Source: Merluccius polli
Taxonomy: Eukaryota; Chordata; Actinopteri; Gadiformes; Merlucciidae
Direction: 5' to 3'
Length of the DNA: 64,000 nucleotides
Assembly (NCBI GenBank): GCA_030340625.1
Contig: JAOPHQ010003129.1
Span: 481,001 to 545,000, forward strand
In this document: positions 47,249 to 59,548 of the stretch, piece after piece
Numbering within the stretch: the stretch's first letter is position 1
Layout of the letters: every line of letters starts with the position of its first letter
Program-made: the position numbers and the translations under genes
Notes under the pieces: generated by a model
Database searches by the model: none
Seen by the model: the letters and a program-made list of their open reading frames with translations, nothing else
Told to the model about the DNA's origin: nothing

Positions 47249-47789
47249 ACTGATTGATCAAGTGAGTGATTGCATTAGTGATTGATATGGTAACCGGTGG
47301 GGTCCAACTTGAAATCAATCCATAAAAAACAACCATCTGCTTAATTTACTCCTTCTAGATGTTGTAGTTTTTATTTTACTCGCCCGTTTGATCCTAGCTT
47401 TAATAGTTGTTCAACAGACACAAGGACACGCTTTATAAACAAAGTGCATCCGTTCATACACAGACACACACGCACACGTGTCCTCCGCTGAGACAAAACA
47501 TACCTTTCAACTCTGCCCGTGTCCCTGCCACCCATCAGCGCCCTCACCCTCACCCCGGATGTCGGGTGGGGGGGGGGGGGGGGTGATGGGTGCAGCAGAT
47601 GGGAACCCCCAGTGTGCATCACCCCAACCCACCCTCACATCCTCCTCTCAGCAGGGGGGGGGGCTTTAGGTGCCAGGGTGCAGGACATTGGATTTTACAC
47701 TGGTCTCCTCTTTGTGGAGAGGTGGTTGTGCAGGACAGTATACCCTTGCAGTCTACGTTTCTGTCTCCATCCCTCTTACTGTCTGTCTG

Positions 47790-47802
47790 TCTCTCTCTTT
47801 CT

Positions 47803-47877
<75 letters not shown>
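47790..47877. repeat. (TC)n plus C run
   Basis: About 35 TC units followed by C-rich sequence to 47903. Confidence 0.95.
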
Positions 47878-47879
<2 letters not shown>

Positions 47880-48130
47880 CCCCTCCCCCTCCCCCCCCCC
47901 CCCATTGATATCATTCCAGTTTTTGTTAGTTTCGAGATGGCAGTTCTGTGGTGGGGAGCGGTCACCACATGTGCATTGCATATTCCGATCACGGGGGGGG
48001 TAATGACCTTCTTCTTCTTTCGTGTGTCATCATCAGATGTCCAGTTCAGTGGCGTATAGCCACGCCCTCGTCTCAGGTCCCACATCGAAGATGGGTAATG
48101 ACCCATCGATGGACTCATCCCTGCTCTCAC

Positions 48131-48179
48131 TGAGGGAGGGAGGGAGGGAGGGAGGGAGGGAGGGAGGGAGGGAGGGAGG
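48131..48179. repeat. (GGGA)n microsatellite
   Basis: About 12 GGGA units. A (CCCT)n tract of similar size lies at 41906-41934. Confidence 0.95.
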
Positions 48180-48365
48180 TTTCTGACAACTAGTCTTTCG
48201 ACCTTCCAAAGAGTCTCTGCTTACTTTATGTGTGTCAAGACAAAAGCCTCGTCTGCATTCAAAAGCAATTCTATTTAAATACCCTGGATGTCTTGTTTTT
48301 ACATATTTGGCAGAACGTTGTCAAAGGCTATGACACAAGCTGTTCCTATGCTGCGTTGTCTTTTA

Positions 48366-48995
48366 CCCGACTCTTTTATCCAAAGTGACTAACAAGTGAG
48401 GAGAAGTAAACATTCAAAGGCTGCTTTCTCCATTCATCGTTTTTTTTGTCATTCAGCCAACATATTATTCAGAGCATTTACTAAAAGCATTTTTATCCAG
48501 AGCATTTTTATCCAAAACACGTTATCCAAATTCAGATGCTTGTTATCCAAGGTATTGGAATTGACTTAAAGGTCCTGTAGACAACTGTTTTGCTTTAACG
48601 TATCAATATGAAGTAAGATTGCACAGTGTAATGGCTACAGAGTAATGACACCATCAACGCTTAGATTGGTTCCTTAGATTGGTAGATAGCTTCCCAATAA
48701 GCCTCGCTTTCACTATGCAGCTCTGTCGGCCACCGGGTATGATCTCCCGGGAAAAATGAAGGTCCGGTTTGTCTTTGCGACAGCTGCGCAAAAATAATAC
48801 CACTTTGAAACGCTAGGGTGGGAAAAGTTGAAAAGTTGTCTACAGCCCCTTTAAGGCGAATACAATTACAGTGAATTCAGAGACATGCCATTAAGGAGCA
48901 GGTAGGGGTTAGGGGGCATCTTGCTCAAAGATGCCTACAGGTAGACTGTGGGCATTGGGGATCGAACCCAGTGCCGATTGGCTAGCCACTTAACT
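48366..48995 (-). mobile_element. reversed SINE interrupted by a TTAA element
   Basis: 'cttttatccaaagtgacta' on the left is the reverse of the teleost SINE tail. 'cattaaggagcaggtagggg' and 'ggggatcgaacccagtgccg' (box B reversed) lie on the right. The 48566-48854 insertion sits between them. Confidence 0.6.
48566..48854. mobile_element. TTAA-flanked miniature inverted-repeat element
   Basis: The ends TTAAAGGTCCTGTAGACAAC and GTTGTCTACAGCCCCTTTAA are inverted repeats matching at 18 of 20 positions, including flanking TTAA on both sides. Element proper 48570-48850. TTAA duplications are typical of piggyBac and Kolobok elements; which one is not resolved. Confidence 0.82.
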
Positions 48996-49401
48996 GTCCT
49001 TCCTCCATCTACCATTTTAGTTAACAAAACAATAAGACAAAATGTAATATGCCTCTGCCCACCCTTCCACAAGAGTTCATTAAAACGACTTGCGACGGTG
49101 AAGGGGCCCTAGTTATAATCAGTTCCTCCAGGTATGTGTCTCACCTTTAAGTCTGAACTAGAACACCATGTACAATATCCGTTTCAAGTATTTGTGGGCT
49201 TCACTGTCTGAAAGTCCTCTTTTCCTGCGGCACATGGTGTTGGGCGCTTATTGAAGCCGCCGCGCCAGGATAGGTCTCGATCTTTCTGTATTCAATCCAG
49301 CTTTGACTGGTTTTATAGATTCCGAGCGGTCCGTTTTCTGGTCCCCCCAACATGGCTGCATGGTTTCCCCACCATACACACCCTGTTACTACCTCGATAT
49401 A

Positions 49402-49402
<1 letters not shown>

Positions 49403-49455
<53 letters not shown>
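49403..49455. repeat. (CA)n microsatellite
   Basis: About 25 uninterrupted CA units. Confidence 0.95.
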
Positions 49456-49457
<2 letters not shown>

Positions 49458-49619
49458 TTGTACTATATTTCAGACTGGCAGTGCTTTTCAAGTGTGAGTG
49501 AAAATATGTTTTCTCTCTCTATGTCTCCCTCTATGTCTCCCTTTCTATGTCTCGCTCCCTGGGGTTTGTTGTGCTTGTCATCTCACAAGCTGTCAGTCAT
49601 CGTCTACCCCAACGGACCA

Positions 49620-49631
49620 GACACACACACA

Positions 49632-49672
<41 letters not shown>

Positions 49673-49692
49673 ATACACACAGACAGACAGAC
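49620..49692. repeat. (CA)n/(CAGA)n microsatellite
   Basis: CA tract with AAA and TAC interruptions ending in AGACAGACAGAC. Confidence 0.93.
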
Positions 49693-49995
49693 CTATCTTA
49701 TCTTATTCGCCCATGTTCCCTGAGGTGAAATAAATGAATTAGTATTTTAACCCACTAAGAATAGATGTGTTCGGTGTGTTAGAACTAGGGGCTATCTTCT
49801 AGAAGCAGTTTCAGTACAGTCCCTGTCTGGAGGGGGAAGCAGACACACAGTGGAGATAATAGGCCTTTGTTTCCTTGTTGTGTCGGCCCTCCCATGTCCG
49901 CTGGTTATTTATAAACGGTGTCCGTTACGCCCCCACTAAACTCACACAAAGTACGTCAACTTCTTGTGGAGATATGAAGCCTCAGTCTGGTTCTC

Positions 49996-50160
49996 CCACT
50001 CTCTCTCTAGCTCTCTCTCTTTCTCTCTGTCTCTCTCTGTCTCTCTGTCTCTCTTTCTCTCTGTCTCTCTCTTATTCTGTCTCTCTCTCTCTCCCTCCCA
50101 CACCTCTCTTCTCTCACCCCCCCCCCCCCCCCCCCCCCTCTCTCTCTCTCTCTCATTCTC
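49996..50160. repeat. (TC)n tract with poly-C run
   Basis: CT-rich with a run of about 20 C at 50119-50138. Confidence 0.9.
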
Positions 50161-50380
50161 CCTCCCTCGCTAGTCACTCCCACACTGGTCAATTGGCAGG
50201 GGGGGGGGGAGCTGGGGGAGGATGGGGGGGAGTGTTCTGGGCAGCAGGTCACATCACTTCCTGTTTTTAAACTGAGGGGTTTTCATACTGTCCACTGGCC
50301 AAGATATTGGTTTTTATTCTTCACAACACAACTCCGCTTCGCCCTCGGAGACCTGTTTAGTACATAGCTTATGGTGTTCA

Positions 50381-50453
50381 GGTTTGAGATGAGTATTTAG
50401 TTTTGAGATGTGAGTATTTACTTTTGAGATGTGAGTATTTACTTTGAGATGTT
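50381..50453. repeat. 20-bp minisatellite, left part
   Basis: About 4 diverged units of 'tgagatgtgagtatttactt', separated from the main array by about 200 bp. Confidence 0.85.
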
Positions 50454-50652
50454 TAGCTTTACTTGATGAAAGCACACAGACTGAAACAAACCGAACACAA
50501 ACAAGGAACCGACAAACTGGGGCAGAAAGTAGGGAACTGAAATACATGGAAGACAGATGAACAGAATGACTAATTAATACAGGTGACAAACATTACACTA
50601 ACAACACAAAGGAAAAAACAGATAGTGAGTGGGGTTGGGGCGGAATCGTTAC
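50454..50652. other. insertion-like segment inside the 20-bp minisatellite
   Basis: Unique-looking AC-rich sequence ending 'ggggcggaatcgttacag', with repeat units on both sides. It may be a transposon fragment; no inverted ends are evident. Confidence 0.5.
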
Positions 50653-50993
50653 AGAGATGTGTGTATTTAGTTTTGGATGTGAATATTGAATTTGAGATGT
50701 GAGTGTTTAGTTTGAGATGTGAGTGTTTAGTTTGAGATGTGAGTGTTTAGTTTGAGATGTGAGTGTTTAGTTTGAGATGTGAGTGTTTGGTTAGAGATGT
50801 GAGTAATTAGTTTAAGATGTGAGTGTTTGGTTTGAGATGTGAGTGTTTAGTTTGAGATGTGAGTGTTTAGTTAGAGATGTGAGTGTTTAGTTTGAGATGT
50901 GAGTGTTTAGTTTGAGATGTGAGTGTTTAGTTAGAGATGTGAGTAATTAGTTTAAGATGTGAGTGTTTAGTCTGAGATGTGAGTATTTACTTT
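50653..50993. repeat. 20-bp minisatellite, main array (about 17 copies)
   Basis: Units 'gagtgtttagtttgagatgt', most identical, with variants TTAGAG and GTAATTAG recurring in a pattern. Confidence 0.95.
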
Positions 50994-52280
50994 GTACTTG
51001 TAGTGCGGGCTCACCAAAACATCCAGAATCACACTTACAGTGTTATTCTTAGTTTCCCTGTTGGATCAAAGGGATGCAGAAGCAATTCTCTGTCTCCTCT
51101 TATATACAGAGAAGCAGTTGAATCATACTAGCCCAATAAATTGTTTGTCAGTCACTGAAAACACACCAGTATATTTTCAAACAGCAATAAATGAACCTCT
51201 AAAACACTGGCGTTTTAGCTGACTCTCTGCTGGATATTCGTGGATTTGTGTATATCTGAGGAGCAGTTCATTCCCAATAACATGCCAGTCATCATTATGC
51301 ATTATTTTCTGAAAGCAGCAGAGATACAATCAACATAAGCTTCCACCAACATCAGCGAAATTCAACCTGCACGCTTCTGCAGTTTTATCAATAAAACGGG
51401 AATAGTTTGAAGTATTATATTATAAGACCTGTGTTTCTTTCCACTTTGGATTTTTCTACTTTCTATTCATTTTTAGGATTGGTTCATTTGTCTTCCTGTC
51501 CTTAGGACCACATTAAATCTTTCTTTCTGTCTTTCTTGTTTTTCTTCTATCTTCCTTTCTTACTTGCTTTCGCTTTTTCATTCTTTGTTTCACTCTGTTG
51601 TATCTTATGCTCTTGTGCTAAAATGCCGGCTGTCTAAATGCGGACTAAATGCCGAAATGTATAATCATCTCACCACTCTGCATAATTCAACATTTATTAT
51701 ATTTTCAGAAAAGCAAACAAATCCAGTAATTGTCTACATTTTATTGCCATAGGAGTAGCAACATAAAGCATATAAAAGAAAGCATTTGGAGTAGTTTGGG
51801 CACTGCATAGTTTGCATAGTTGCACACACACCGTTTTCATACAGACCAAATCATGAAGCAATACATCAATATGAGACCGCTTCACACTCTCAGTGCCAAC
51901 ACAAAATATATCATGTCATGTTATGCAACCCAACACAGAACTGTTGATCAATGACTTGTTTACTTTCAGGAAGCTTTTGATTGGAAAGTGTTTCAGTTGT
52001 TTCTCTGAGCAGATCCTTCAGCTAATGGTGCTGTTTATGACCCTGATTCTTATGAAGCACCTTGCGATGAGTGTAAGCTCTTCACGAGAGAGAGGAAGTG
52101 AAAGAGAAAGAGAGATTCATTCATTATGAAGAAACCTCCTCTCTTCTAGAGAGAGGGAGGGATGGAGAGAGAGGTTGGGAAAACGGAGAGGGAGAGATAT
52201 ATGTTGAGATACTGAGCGAGATCAGTGTCTCCAATAAGTTTTTATCCAGCAGCGATGCTGAGGTGTGTGTGAGGTGCACT

Positions 52281-52460
52281 ATGCTGATGTGTGTGTGCAC
52301 GGTGCTGATGTGCGTGTGCACGGTGCTGATGTGCGTGTGCACGGTGCTGATGTGCGTGTGCACGGTGCTGATGTGCGTGTGCACGGTGCTGATGTGTGTG
52401 TGCACGGTGCTGATGTGCGTGTGCACGGTGCTGATGTGTGTGTGCACGGTGCTGATGTGC
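52281..52460. repeat. 21-bp minisatellite, about 9 copies
   Basis: Units 'gtgctgatgtg(c/t)gtgtgcacg' start exactly every 21 bp from 52281 to 52449. The length is a multiple of three, so all frames that are open in one unit stay open. Confidence 0.97.
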
Positions 52461-52928
52461 TCGGGCGCGGAGAGGTTTTACTGTGATCAGTGATTCCAGT
52501 AGGGCTCTGGTGCATTCCAACAGAAATGGTATAAGCATACAACACAACAACAAATAGCATGCGAGCTCACTATGTGGGCGAGCCACATTTTTTTGGCATT
52601 CATGCGAGCCCAATACAGTATCATCATGCGTTTTTTATTACAGCAGAACTATTTTGCTGTCAGTATCTTTCTACAGCATTTCTCTAATAAGAGCAATTGA
52701 GGGGGATGCAGTAGGGGGGCCTATGCCATGGTTACCCCCAGGATGTTTTGAACATGGTGGTGCAGGCGCTCCCACCCACTCACACAACGCAGTCACGGTT
52801 TAAACAAGGGCACAAATAATTCAAAATCCTTTACCTATTAATAATAACAGGCTGGTAATTAGGTAACAGACTCCAGACGCTTTCTGTTTTTTTCGTTTCT
52901 TTTTTTGGCGATCTGGCATTCCAGCATG

Positions 52929-52930
<2 letters not shown>

Positions 52931-52987
<57 letters not shown>
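52931..52987. repeat. (TG)n microsatellite
   Basis: About 28 uninterrupted TG units. Confidence 0.95.
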
Positions 52988-52989
<2 letters not shown>

Positions 52990-53340
52990 TCTTTGCATGC
53001 TCTTGAATAGCGCTAGTGGTGTGGTGCAATTCCATTGAAACTTTGCACAATGTACAACCTTTTTTTTCATAATATTTAAAGTACCCCCCATACGTTCTCC
53101 GCACTCACACCCGCCACCATGCAGGCATTCAGCACTGCTCCAGCACTGCTCAAAACTTGGACCGAGAGTGGATCCGAAAAGCCACTGCACCACCTCCACC
53201 TCCACACGCTTTTTGAAGCGTTAATCAAATAAAACATTTTTATTTTAACCAATTGAACCGTTTCAGAAAATGAAACGGGAAGAAACGCAGACATCAACTA
53301 AATGTCAACGTCGTGACAGCCCTCAGTTGAAATGTTACGC

Positions 53341-54295
53341 GGTGGGGGTGGTGGTGGTGACTATAATGGAGTCTAGGTGCTGGTGGTGGTGGTGTTGACT
53401 ATGATGGAGTCTAGACGCTGGTGGTGTTGGTGGTGGTGGTGGTGACTGATGGAGTCTAGACACTGGTGGTGCTGGTGGTGGTGGTGACTATGATGGACTC
53501 TAGATGCTGGTGGTGGTGACTATGATGGAGTCTAGACGCTGGTGGTGGTGGTGGTGACTATGATGGAGTCTAGACGCTGGTGGTGGTGGTGGTGGTGGTG
53601 GTGGTGGTGGTGGTGGTGGTGACTGATGGAGTCTAGACGCTGGTGGTACTGGTGGTGGTGGTGACTATGATGGAGTCTAGACGCTGGTGGTGGTGACTAT
53701 GATGGAGTCTAGACACTGGTGGTGCTGGTGGTGGTGGTGACTATGATGGAGTCTAGACGCTGGTCGTGGTGGTGACTGATGGAGTCTAGACGCTGGTGGT
53801 GCTGGTGGTGGTGGTGACTATGATGGAGTCTAGACGCTGGTGGTGGTGGTGACTATGATGGAGTCTAGACGCTGGTGGTGGTAGTGACTGATGGAGTCTA
53901 GGTGCTGGTGGTGGTGGTGACTGATGGAGTCTAGACGCTGGTGGTGGTGGAGGTGGTGACTATGATGGAGTCTAGACGCTGGTGGTGGTGGTGACTGATG
54001 GAGTCTAGACGCTGGTGGTGGTGGAGGTGGTGACTATGATGGAGTCTAGACGCTGGTGGTGGTGGTGACTGATGGAGTCTAGACGCTGGTGGTGGTGGAG
54101 GTGGTGACTATGATGGAGTCTAGACGCTGGTGGTGGTGGTGACTGATGGAGTCTAGACGCTGGTGGTGGTGGAGGTGGTGACTATGATGGAGTCTAGACG
54201 CTGGTGGTGGTGGTGACTGATGGAGTCTAGACGCTGGTGGTGGTGGAGGTGGTGACTATGATGGAGTCTAGACGCTGGTAGTGGTGGTGACTATG
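53341..54295. repeat. GATGGAGTCTAGACGC-(TGG)n minisatellite with 74-bp higher-order unit
   Basis: About 28 units of a 'gatggagtctagacgctggt' core followed by a variable (GGT)n. From 53958 two unit types (35 and 39 bp) alternate as a strict 74-bp dimer, starting at 53958, 54032, 54106, 54180 and 54254. Confidence 0.96.
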
Positions 54296-55334
54296 ATTGA
54301 ATTCCTCGGCCCTGGAGGCCATCTCTTTCTCCGTAGACAGGTGGAGCCTCGTCCCGGAGGTGAAGGGGATGGAGGAGGGCTCTGCAACAAGTCACAATGA
54401 AAACAACAGAGACGAGCGCGAATGAGAGATGCTCCTACTCCTGTTAAATGCAATGAATAAATAAGCTACTATTTCTACTGGTCTGGTGTACGTCTGGTGA
54501 CACGTGGTACTACAGGAGGGCCGTAACAGATCGCTGCGGAGTGTCCCGGCCGTCGCACGCCGTCACCTTCAGCAGGCACAGCCCCCCCCCCCCTGTGCAT
54601 GTGGAGCGTTGTCACCGCTGCCTTAAAAAATGAACAGCAGCACAGCAGGATAAACAGGTGTGCCGCTACAAGCTAATAAAGGTGAGGCTAATGGAGCACG
54701 CTAACGCACACATCCATTAGCGGCGCACCGCGGGCGCCACCGCCACCGCTACCTCTCCCTCACGACGCCCCACAAACTGCTGCCCCACGAGAAGTGAGTC
54801 ATCAGTCAGGTTAAATGACGCACCTCACCCTCTTCCTCCCCCTCTTCATTGTGATTACAGGCAGAATCTGGGAGGGAGTCGGAGAGCGAGCGAGAGCATG
54901 AGCGACGTCGAGACAGCTTGACGCCGCCGCAGAGGAGCACTAGCTTCGTAGAGGCTAACGCTGCCGGCAGTAAACGCGAGGGCATCTGGGGCTCGTGAAT
55001 ATGAGCTGAGGGGTGGGGAGATCCTCCACAGTTGGGGGGGGGGGGGGGGGAGAGAGGGAGATGGAGAGAGAGGGGGGGAAAGAGAGAGAAAGGGGGGTGG
55101 GGGAGAGGGAGACTTAGACTAATTTAAATAGTGGAGCGAGGTGGTGCAAGGTGACTGGTGGGAAAGGGTCACACACACGGGGCTTACCTTTCTTAAATCA
55201 CTCCCACCCTACTCAGCCAAGAGGCTGAAGAAGTCTCTGAGTTTGATATTCCTGCTCGCTGAAGTGGAAGAGTGAGGACATGAGATGTTTCAGCCTGCTA
55301 TATTTGGGTGGGCTGGTAGAAATGATAGGTCGGC

Positions 55335-55590
55335 AACTTGGGCGGTAGGTAACCCCGAGGTTAGAGAAGCAGACTTGTAGCCCGAAGGACGCCAGATCGA
55401 ATCCCTTTGCCAGATGGCACAAAAGTCTGCCAAAATGACAGCCAGCAACCGCAGGGTTCCCAGAGTCAGGATCAGATGCAGGCTCCTGCCGTTGTGCCCT
55501 TGGGCCTCTCCAGTTTATGGCTGTGTGTTTGTGTCGGGGTGTTTGAATGGGTTTAATGCAGAAGATTAATTTCTATTTTCTATTCTATTT
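55335..55590 (+). mobile_element. tRNA-derived SINE
   Basis: The head 'ggttagagaagcagacttgt' then 'gatcgaatccc' (box B) resembles the common teleost SINE with a 'cccagtggttagagaagcgg'-type head. The 3' part 'gtttgaatgggtttaatgca' also fits. It ends in (TTTTA)n. Confidence 0.7.
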
Positions 55591-57479
55591 TATTTTATTC
55601 TAAATTTTAAAGAACATTTTGAAGCAGGGAAATTAGGAGGGAGTGAAGCAGCAAGTTTGTTGCTACCCTATGATTTGAGTCATTGGAGGGCAGATTGATT
55701 TACCCTTAAATAAAAAAAATCCTCCATAACATTTATTTTCATTGAATACACTTAGTTCTCAAATTAATTAATACCTAATCCAGTGAGACGTCTCACCATA
55801 GCCAATATTTACAAAACTAGAAGATAACTTCTAACTTGTATGTTTGTAACTATATACAGTGCATATAGTCCAACAGGGCAAAATCAGAACAACATTTTAT
55901 AAAACTCCTTTCTCTCTTTTTTCCACTTTGTTATGTACAGACAACAGCAACCTGAAAATCCATGTACAGTATATCAGTCGTATATCCAGGTCTGTCTTTC
56001 TATCTGTCTACAACATCAGTCTCCTGTTTACCTTGGCAAAACAAATTCCTCCATGTCTAAGGTATTTATTGATTTCTTGTCATGGACTATATGAACTATT
56101 CACTACATTAAATATATAAGCTTCTGTAGTATATATAATTGAATGGTAGCATTTGTATTGTCAATGTGGCCATGAAGTCTAGTACTGTGGCCATGCCAAT
56201 TTCCTCACTTCTTTATTGTGTTTCCTTTAGTTGTCTTGTGTCCTTGCAGACATGTCCACTTCCCCCAAAAGTGTATTGCAAATTATCCTTAACTCTCCAC
56301 AATGGTCACTCCCCTCTCCTTTTGTTTCTTTGTTGTTAATGCTCCCATGTGCCTTCCCATGCTAATGCCTTAATTAAATACTTTGCTGCCAAGAAGTGTC
56401 CTGGTAGAAATTATTCTTCATTAAAATAAATTATTCTTCAGCATTTTTCATGGGCCAAGATCACCAAATTCCTCTTTCTTTTATTTAACATGGTGTGACG
56501 ATAAGGGGTTAGACATGACATGACTCTAATTTCCAATCCATACACGAGTTAGAGCAGGTCATGCGTTTCAGTGTGTGATTTTGGACAGTTGGACCGTGTT
56601 TGTGCTTTTATTTGCTTTGCCCTGCCCTGTGTGTGTGTGTGCCTGAGCCATCAGAGTTCATAGTTGTCATAGCAACACCCCTCCCTCTCGGCATGCCCCG
56701 AGAGACGCTGTGCAGCGGACGTGTCTGCTTCAGAGCTCGCTGTGTTTGTGCAAAACAAGACGAGACGAGTGGGCGGCCAGCGGGCAACTTTGGAGGCGGG
56801 CTGTAGGCTGCCCACCCTATCAGAAGTCATAAACGGTTCTGGTATTCTCTGTGCTGTTCTTCCATTGGCTGAACAAAACGCTTTATTTTTTCTTCGCTTT
56901 TGTTTCGGTGGGCAAGACACACGTTTGGGTGGGCTGAGCCCACCCCTGCCCCTAGCTACCGCCGGCCCTGCTTTAAATACGCTTTAAAACACTTAAACCA
57001 CTTCAGACAAGAAGGACTGGTTCTGTCTCTGCAGTGTTTGAGGTGACTATCTACTTATACTGTGATTCTTTACAGATAACTTTACGCACATGTATTTTAG
57101 TTAATGTTGGGCCACCACTTACCTTCAAACCAATACCTTTGTGAAACAGGTCGGCTCCATCAGAATGTAATTGCAAATACCGACCGATATTCATCAGCTG
57201 TGTTAGAGGCTCTTGGTATAGAATTAGATATATAACCTTCATTTGCCAGGAAATCATTCTCAGAATTGGAGAACAACATTCAACCTTGAGGAATGAATCT
57301 TCACGTCAAAAGCTATTTTCGCTTAAATTGAAAATAAATAAATAGTATTTCTATCTTTTATGTTTCCAAAAGTGTCTACAAAATCATGTTTGGTGTGATT
57401 ATCTCTTTCTGAAGTTTATATAATAGTTTAAATCAGCTTTTAATTTCAGGTTGGAAACCTTTGGTGATGATTGCAACCT

Positions 57480-57566
57480 AACCCAGTAGTGGTTAAACTA
57501 CATCGTTTGTGTTTCAATGAGAGCTGCTGTAATGTAACTTAATTTCCCCTTGGCGATGAATAAAGG

Positions 57567-57602
<36 letters not shown>

Positions 57603-57670
57603 GTCTGTCTGTCTGTCTGTCTGCCTGCCTGCCTGTCTGTCTGTCTGTCTGTCTGATCTATCTTATCTAT
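57480..57670. repeat. LINE-type 3' tail with (TCTA)n-(TGTC)n-(TGCC)n
   Basis: 'taatttccccttggcgatga' followed by 'ataaaggatc' is a typical retroelement 3' end, and the tetranucleotide array (57568-57664) begins in its tail repeat. Confidence 0.75.
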
Positions 57671-58085
57671 CTACAACAACAAGGACTAGCACAAGCATTT
57701 TAGAATAGAATTAGGGCTGCAACAATTAGTCGATTAGTCGACAGAAAATTAATCGAATGAAATTTGTACTAGTACAAATAAAAAACATGGATCGTTATGA
57801 AATGAATACTTTAGTTTTTCTTGGCTGCTTGTCAGATAAAGCAACCAAATTTAGGAAGGTGACATCAGATGATGTTGAACCACACACACTCAGAGAGCAG
57901 ATGTTAAGAGACACACACACAAGGTGCCTGGCTTGACCATCGACTTACTCTTCTTGTTTTTAATTGCCCCCCGCCCCCCCCTCTCCCGTGAGGGGCTGCA
58001 GCCTCACTTGTTATGCAGGGCGAAGGAGCACTCTGGTCAGATCAGCCTAATGACATCCCTGATCCGTGACGACCCCCAACACTCA

Positions 58086-58378
58086 CATCCCCACACACAC
58101 AGGCACACACACATACACACACAGATACAGGCCCACAGACAGAACTCATCCGAGGGAACAGATCCCCGTCGACCCACCTCCCTCCCCCTCTAATCAGCAT
58201 CACACCACTGCTGTCAGACACACACGCACACACACACAAACTCTTTTCTCTTTTGCAGACACACACACACACACACATACACACACATACACATACTTAC
58301 AACACTTACAACTCTTTAAAGACACACACATATATACACACACACAAACTCTTATACAGACACACACACACACAAACT

Positions 58379-58409
<31 letters not shown>

Positions 58410-58410
58410 T
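58086..58410. repeat. CA-rich compound microsatellites
   Basis: Several (CA)n blocks with TATA, TTA and GACA interruptions, the last at 58381-58410. Confidence 0.9.
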
Positions 58411-58774
58411 TAAAGCTGTTATTCGTAAGCCTGAGTATCTAATAACCTGGAGCAAACTGTGTTTCGAATTCAAATTTTATTTAATTTTACTCTTCCTAAC
58501 CCGTATGTCTCCAGTGAAATGGGTGGAAATGTCCAAAAAATTGCCGCCAGAATTAAGTCCTCATTCGTGGACAACTTGTGTTATGTGAGTGTTTGCGTGC
58601 GTGACACACACACACTCACACACACCATCATATCAGCTTCCGACACCTTCATTAATTGCTGGCGTCTGGTGGACTGCTGCATGATGGGAGATGTTAAGTG
58701 CAGATAATGGAGCCCAGATAATAAACTGTTGAACATGAATATTCATGAGGAGCCACGAAGAGAGACAGAGACCA

Positions 58775-58793
58775 GCTCTCTCTCTCTCTCTCT

Positions 58794-58825
<32 letters not shown>
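58775..58825. repeat. (TC)n microsatellite
   Basis: CT tract with two A interruptions. A short TG tract follows at 58906-58940. Confidence 0.9.
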
Positions 58826-58827
<2 letters not shown>

Positions 58828-59287
58828 CTCTACCTTTCTTTATCTCTCTTTCTTTCTAAGGCAAAGTGTAGGTGTTCTAGCTGAAGGAAGCTTCCCTCCT
58901 TTGGCACGTGTGTGTGTGGGTGTGTGTGTGTGTGTGTGTACATGTGTGTGCGAGAGCGTGTGCGTGTGTGATCGTGTGTGTGTATGTGCGCGTGTGAGAC
59001 GTGTGATTGTGAGTTCTGCACAAAATATTCCCAAAACAAATTAAAAGTGTAATAAGCAGAATAAAAACCTACGTTTCCATGGATACATGTGGAAAATATA
59101 GTTTTTCTATCAGTAAGTGTGTGGAGTCGCGTGAAGGAGTGTCATGGTTGGTGTGACATTACTGGGACACTACGTTGTGTGTTATGTTTCCTACTGTAGT
59201 TCTCATGTGTCTCTGTATTGGGACACAAACCACAGGAGTTTCTCCTCCATCTTGTAAGATGTTCCACTTCTCACTGCTGTGCATGCG

Positions 59288-59300
59288 TGCGTGTGTGTGT

Positions 59301-59359
<59 letters not shown>
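59288..59359. repeat. unc5d: (TG)n before the last visible exon
   Basis: About 34 TG units with one ACG interruption, ending 18 nt upstream of the exon. Confidence 0.95.
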
Positions 59360-59360
<1 letters not shown>

Positions 59361-59376
59361 ACGTCTCTCCCCCCAG

Positions 59377-59548
59377 TGCCCAGCCAGAGGAGAGCTGTGA
59401 GATCCTGCTGGGTCCAGAGGTGACTTACGGTCCGCCGGGCCTGGAGCTGTCCAGCCCTGTCGCCATGACGATGGCCCACTGCGCTGAGGTCGACCCCGAC
59501 AACTGGAACATCCAGCTCAGGCGGCGGAGCCACGACAACCAGTGGGAG
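59377..59548 (+). CDS. unc5d: unc5d exon: ZU5 domain, part 3
   Basis: This 172-nt exon (phase 2 to 0) lies between ccccccag and gtgaga. It encodes AQPEESCEILLGPEVTYGPP, GLELSSPVAMTMAHCAEVD and PDNWNIQLRRRSHDNQWE. The segment PEVT-x-GPP, M-x-HCA and the NWNI(Q/H)L strand are ZU5 features of UNC5D. The residue after VT is Tyr where mammals have Cys. A (TG)n tract of about 80 nt lies 18 nt before the acceptor. The next exon, for the end of ZU5, was not found before 64000. Confidence 0.95.

Larger units (their letters stand above)
45538..59376 (+). other. unc5d: large intron within ZU5
   Basis: This 13.8-kb intron holds three minisatellites, a TTAA-flanked element inside a SINE, several other transposon remnants and many microsatellites. 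45540-47050, 51000-52080, 54300-55020 and 55590-57470 contain no feature I can support, apart from a transposon-like 3' end near 56900-56975. Confidence 0.85.

Noticed and set aside
52098..52613. Overlapping open frames on both strands
   Set aside because: They are a consequence of the 21-bp minisatellite.
57568..57664. CRISPR-like regular repeat
   Set aside because: It is a plain tetranucleotide microsatellite without spacers, in a vertebrate intron.
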